Shown here piece after piece: positions 60,132 through 64,000 of a stretch of 64,000 bases of DNA (its first letter is position 1; each line of letters opens with the position of its first letter). Origin of the DNA: Epiperipatus broadwayi (taxonomy: Eukaryota > Onychophora > Udeonychophora > Euonychophora > Peripatidae); the NCBI GenBank assembly GCA_028023455.1, contig JAQFVV010000036.1, positions 3,626,452 through 3,690,451 of the forward strand. Direction: 5' to 3'. Below the pieces are notes generated by a model. The model was not told where the DNA came from. It saw only the letters and a list, made by a program, of their open reading frames with translations, and did no database searches. The position numbers and the translations under genes were made by a program.

Positions 60132-60487
60132 AAAAAAAATAGTCATATATCACATGATCCCACTTCTTTTTTAAACTTGTAAAATATAAACTAAGAGCTT
60201 TGCTAATTGCTCAACAAGCTTTGTGATAAATGCTTAGCAAGGGAATGCATTTAAAATCTGTCAGAAAATCACACCCAATCCCCTGAACAATGTTTCATGC
60301 TTTGGCACTTCTCAGAGAGGCACTAGGGCCTGAAACTATCCTAGCATCTCTCTGAGGAGTGCCAAAGCATGAAACCATTAGTCACGGGATTGGGCATGGT
60401 TTTCTGAGATATTTTAAATGCATTCCCTTGCTAAGCATTTATCACAAAGCTTGTTGCACAATTAGAAAAGCTCTTTGGTTATATTTT
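60132..60487. mobile_element. Foldback of family M1, copy 2
   Basis: Arms include GAGCTTTGCTAATTGCTCAA, AAGCTTTGTGATAAATGCTT and TTCATGCTTTGGCACT with their inverses, around CACTAGGGCCTGAAACTATC. A 14-base direct repeat, ACTATTTAAGATAT, flanks it (60118-60131 and 60488-60501). The left arm has ~45 bases (TCATATATCACATGATCCCA) not found in the right arm. Confidence 0.8.
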
Positions 60488-60743
60488 ACTATTTAAGATA
60501 TCTAAAGTTTTCATGTGTTATAAAATCTATCAGATAAAAGCAAGAAAATAGAACTAAAAATAAAAGAATATTAAATAGTTTTTCAAAAAAAACTCAAATA
60601 TAATGGATATAATCATAGAATTAAATTTGGGTACAATGAGGTGATAACCATCTCTTAAAAACTTTTTATGCTGTATCAAAAATATTTTGTGGATTAATTG
60701 AAAGGTTAATGAAATAAAAATAAAGAAAAACTATTTAAGATAT

Positions 60744-61099
60744 AAAAAAAATAGTCATATATCACATGATCCCACTTCTTTTTTAAACTTGTAACATATA
60801 AACTAAGAGCTTTGCTAATTGCTCAACAAGCTTTGTGATAAATGCTTAGCAAGGGGATGCATTTAAAATCTGTCAGAAAATCACACCCAATCCCCTGAAC
60901 AATGTTTCATGCTTTGGCACTTCTCAGAGAGGCACTAGGGACTGAAACTATCCTAGCGTCTCTCTGAGGAGTGCCAAAGCATGAAACCATTAGTCATGGG
61001 ATTGGGCATGGTTTTCTGAGATATTTTAAATGCATTCCCTTGCTAAGCATTTATCACAAAGCTTGTTGCACAATTAGAAAAGCTCTTTGGTTATATTTT
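60744..61099. mobile_element. Foldback of family M1, copy 3 (duplicate)
   Basis: The same insertion as 60132-60487, copied with the 612-bp block; flanks at 60730-60743 and 61100-61113. Confidence 0.8.
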
Positions 61100-61710
61100 A
61101 CTATTTAAGATATCTAAAGTTTTCATGTGTTATAAAATCTATCAGATAAAAGCAAGAAAATAGAACTAAAAATAAAAGAATATTAAATAGTTTTTCAAAA
61201 AAAACTCAAATATAATGGATATAATCATAGAATTAAATTTGGGTTCAGTAAAAATAACCTACTATTAAATAAAAAATGTTTATAAACTAGTAAAAAAAGT
61301 CTAATAAATGTGATTGTTGAAACTTACTTAAGGATCTGAGACATGGAAACATAATAAAAGAACAATTTGGAGATTTAGGACTTCACAGAAGTATGGAGCA
61401 ATCCATGAACAGAATAACAAGAAGGGATCAAAAATGAAATATAAATAAACACATATCAGTGAGATGAATAAAAAAATTAAGAAGCTGAAATGGAATTTGG
61501 GATAAACATGTCACTAGAAAAAATAATAATTGATAGACAAAGTCTTAAGACCTAAGAAAGGACAATATATAAAATTGGTGAATGAGATATGAAAATTTGC
61601 TAAAGTTATTTAGAGAAACTACGGATTAGAAAAAAATGGATTAAACTTAAAACAACTTGAACACTGTAGTGATTTGGTAAGAGTGAATATGATAATAATA
61701 ATATAATTGG

Positions 61711-62649
61711 TGAGTTTGTTAGGAAAAAATATAGGCTGAAGACAAACATACATGGGATTATTAATCTTGCTCAGAAAAAGTATATATACTCATGCATTTT
61801 AATCTCCAACTCTTTCCTGACTATTAAATCAAGGGGATAAGGGATGGAGATTTAAATGCCTAAATATAAATAAATTATTTAATTCTTAAGTACAATTTGA
61901 GATCTTTGGGTAAATATACCATTACAGGATTTTACAAATTGCTCCAATGTGTGTCTTGCTTCTACAAATTTAAAACACATAACAAAATATCTTCAGTTTA
62001 TTATATTTTGTCAAGTGTTTTAAAGTGTGTTTAAATATCAGACACACATCTACTCATTAATGGTGTAAACAGATTTTAAAGCCTCGGACAAATAGACACT
62101 AATCTAAACTAAATAAATGGTTAATCTATCAGGTCTAAAGAATCGTATCAGGAATATTATCACAAATGGTAAGTGGACTGAAGTTCAATAGTGACACTAT
62201 CAGAAACGGTTTGACCTTTTTGAATTGTTCACTAAGTTTGAACATAATAATCTCAATTTATAAGATCATTAGTTCCACACAGACTTCAATTTTTTAAACC
62301 TTACAATGTTCACTCATCAAACGTAATGTAATTGCATTTAAAGTTTAAAAAATAATTGTGAAAGAAGACGAAATGAGATTACTGAAAAGTCTATCTAAAC
62401 TAAAAATAAAAAAACGTATATTAACATTGTTTTCAGTATTAGAATTTTCATTAAGGGGAGATTAGTATTAATAAATTAATTAAGATGAAATCTTCTATAC
62501 AGAACTTATCCATATGTAACAGTGCATCCTAATCTATAGCGATATTACTTTCAGTAGTGTCAAATTCTATGGTGAATGTTGCTGTTGGTTTTTAAGCTGT
62601 ATCTGCATTTTGGATATCAGTTTTCAAAACAGGAATAAAAGATAATAAA
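61711..62649. other. AT-rich DNA, nothing recognised
   Basis: No supported feature. Confidence 0.35.
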
Positions 62650-62985
62650 AAAATCAAAGTCATATATCACATGACTCAATTTTTAAGCTTGTAAATAAAA
62701 GCAAAGAGCTCTGCTAATTTGCTCTAACAAGCTTTATTGATAAATGCCAGATAAACAAAGCATTTAAAAATCTCTATCTTGAAAACCACTCCTTAGTCTC
62801 AGACCAATGTTCTCATGCTTTGGCACTCCTCAGTGAGGTGCTAGGAAAGTTTCAGACACTAGATCTAAAAATACCAAGCCAAAGTCAGCATTTATCTAGA
62901 AGTTAACTATTAAGTAGAACATTTGACATTTTTAGACACCTAAATGTCTTCAAACCCAGCTATCTAACTTAAATAGCTATATAGG
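62650..62985 (+). mobile_element. MITE/SINE-like element, family M1, copy 4
   Basis: Begins GTCATATATCACATGACTCA, then AAGCTTGTAAATAAAAGC, GAGCTCTGCTAATTTGCTC, CATGCTTTGGCACTCCTCAG, CACTAGATCTAAAAATACCA and GTCTTCAAACCCAGCTATC. It has the single-orientation form, like 32115-32412, so the foldbacks at 60.1 and 60.7 kb are probably inverted pairs of its first half. Confidence 0.65.
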
Positions 62986-63011
62986 GCTGAGAGATCTTCA
63001 ACCAAACCATA

Positions 63012-64000
63012 CAGGGTGGCCCCAAAGTAGGTTTACAGTTATCATGTAGACTATTTATTTGAAAATTCGACACTAGAACAGTGGGAAATTCATTATACCA
63101 GTTAACATAAACAATTTAATCTCTCAGATGCTCAAAATATCCTCCTTCAACATTGCAACATTCTTCAAATCTCTTCAGGACACTCTGACACACAATGTGG
63201 CACAAATTCCGCTCTTCATCAATTTCTGTGAATGCAAGATGAATGTAATCTTTTAAATCAATTATTGTTTTGGGTTTCTTCTCATAAACCTTGTTCTTAA
63301 TAACACCCCAAAAAAGAAAATCCATAGGTGTCAGGTCAGGTGAATGTGGTGGCCATTCGATGCTGCCCCTTCTTCTGAACCAATGCTGTGGAAAAACTTG
63401 GTTAAGGTAGTCTCTTACTGTAGATGCATAATGTGGTGTTGCTCCATTCTGCTGAAACAAAAGGTCATCAAAGTTAGGTTTAGTTTTGAGTTGTGGCACT
63501 ACTACTTCACGAAGCATGTCCAAGTAGTTCTCTCCATTTACAGTTCTATTAAAAAAACAGGCCCAACAACCCCTTCGCTTGATAATGCACCCCAAACTGT
63601 AATGCCAGGCTGGCTTAGTTCAGTCTCTATGGTCAAATGGGGATTTTCATCAACCCAGTAAACACAGTTATTCCTGTTCACATGACCAGATAATTTAAAA
63701 CAAGCCTCATCTGACCAAATAATTTTATCCAAAGAGTCACGTTCTTCTCCAGTAAAATGATTACGCATCATTTCGCAGAACTGCAGCCGATGATCTGCAT
63801 CATCCTCTAAAAGACCATGTACTAATCTTGGTCAGTAAGGTTTTAATTTGTTTACACATTAAGTGTTGCAATGATGTTCTTGGTATGGATAGTTCTGCAG
63901 AAGCACATCGTGTGGATTTCCTTGGACTGTTCACAAATGTCATAGCCACTAACATTTCATTTTCTATGGTGTCAGAAGTTTTAGGACGTCCAGATTTTGG
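63012..64000 (-). mobile_element. Tc1/mariner element, truncated by window edge
   Basis: The end CAGGGTGGCCCCAAAGTAGG follows TA at 63010-63011, matching mariner-type terminal repeats and TA targeting. The transposase reads inward on the minus strand. The other terminus lies past 64000. Confidence 0.8.
63116..64000 (-). pseudogene. Mariner-family DD(D) transposase, frameshifted and catalytic mutant
   Basis: Minus strand, 64000 towards 63116. The N-terminal part shows SPRKSTRCASAELSIPRTS, a helix-turn-helix region. The catalytic core has IIWSDEACFKLSG (first Asp), VNRNNCVYWVDENPH, then FQQNGATPHYA, where N replaces the second catalytic Asp (family: QQDGA), and PPHSPDLTPMDFLFWG (third Asp, 36 residues further). 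A frameshift at the A7 run near 63546-63552 breaks GPVFF-NRTVNGENYLDML; another lies near 63830. The C-terminus ends YFEHLRD at 63116. It cannot make active transposase. Wording is like elements widespread in arthropods and other invertebrates. Confidence 0.85.

Larger units (their letters stand above)
60021..61244. repeat. 612-bp tandem duplication
   Basis: 60021-60632 and 60633-61244 are direct copies with about six substitutions seen by eye (for example GGGAATGC/GGGGATGC, GGCCTGA/GGACTGA). The block contains part of the RTE relic and one whole foldback, so the duplication came after both. Confidence 0.95.
59960..61710 (+). pseudogene. Decayed RTE LINE, interrupted and duplicated
   Basis: 59960-60118 follows 48006-48180 of the better copy (AATTAGAATACATCATGATA, AAAATATTTTGTGGATTA). 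After a foldback insertion, the region up to 61244 follows 48175-48450 (ATCAGATAAAAGCAAGAAAA, ATCATAGAATTAAATTTGGG), and 61245-61710 follows the C-terminal domain (GGATCTGAGACATGG, AAGTATGGAGCAATCCATGA). Many stops; no usable frame. A 612-bp block inside is present twice. Confidence 0.75.

Overview
The window looks like intergenic or intronic DNA from an animal nuclear genome, most likely an invertebrate. It is very AT-rich, with many TA and ATT microsatellites. It carries RTE-type and ORF1/CCHC-type LINE remnants, an LTR retrotransposon, hAT-like and Tc1/mariner-like elements, tRNA-derived SINEs and foldback elements. I found no convincing host protein-coding exon, rRNA gene, intact tRNA gene or CRISPR array. 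I cannot name the species from sequence alone.

Layout. 0.4-2.66 kb: a diverged minisatellite split by a 1518-bp DNA transposon with perfect 37-bp inverted ends and an 8-bp target duplication. 5.3-9.3 kb: a foldback element, a hAT-like MITE, a tRNA-derived SINE, a decayed RTE 3' end, a second foldback family and a Helitron-type helicase remnant. 9.7-11.65 kb: a LTR-like unit flanked by TA runs. 12.2-13.65 kb: a foldback, a SINE with clear 15-bp duplications and an 855-bp palindrome. 19.1-20.0 kb: the 3' end of a LINE with a zinc-knuckle domain. 20.5-21.4 kb: two tandem duplications. 23.4-25.4 kb: a rearranged LTR-like unit next to a perfect 118-bp inverted repeat. 27.45-29.35 and 35.03-37.24 kb: two more LTR-like units. 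37.25-38.58 kb: a TA-flanked transposon derivative. 38.59-44.10 kb: a complete but pol-less LTR retrotransposon on the minus strand, with two 1.63-kb LTRs. 46.08-48.98 kb: a hAT-like MITE, then an RTE insertion with a twin-priming inversion and a perfect 11-bp target duplication. 50.7-55.3 kb: a palindrome with a tRNA-like centre, head-to-head RTE 3' ends, and an internally deleted LINE whose ORF1 holds a run of ~145-bp protein-coding repeats. 55.5-59.2 kb: a tRNA-like fragment, foldback units and a recent 114-bp duplication. 60.0-61.7 kb: a decayed RTE with an inserted foldback, the block then duplicated in tandem. 63.0-64.0 kb: a broken mariner-type transposase running off the edge.

Nothing here works together as a pathway; this is a record of layered insertions. 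The most interesting pattern is a group of LTR-type units that begin TGTA, carry a hairpin at the very tip that repeats the terminus in inverted orientation, and sit in TA microsatellites. One member is caught as a full LTR-internal-LTR element. All family relations were judged by eye, without alignment software.
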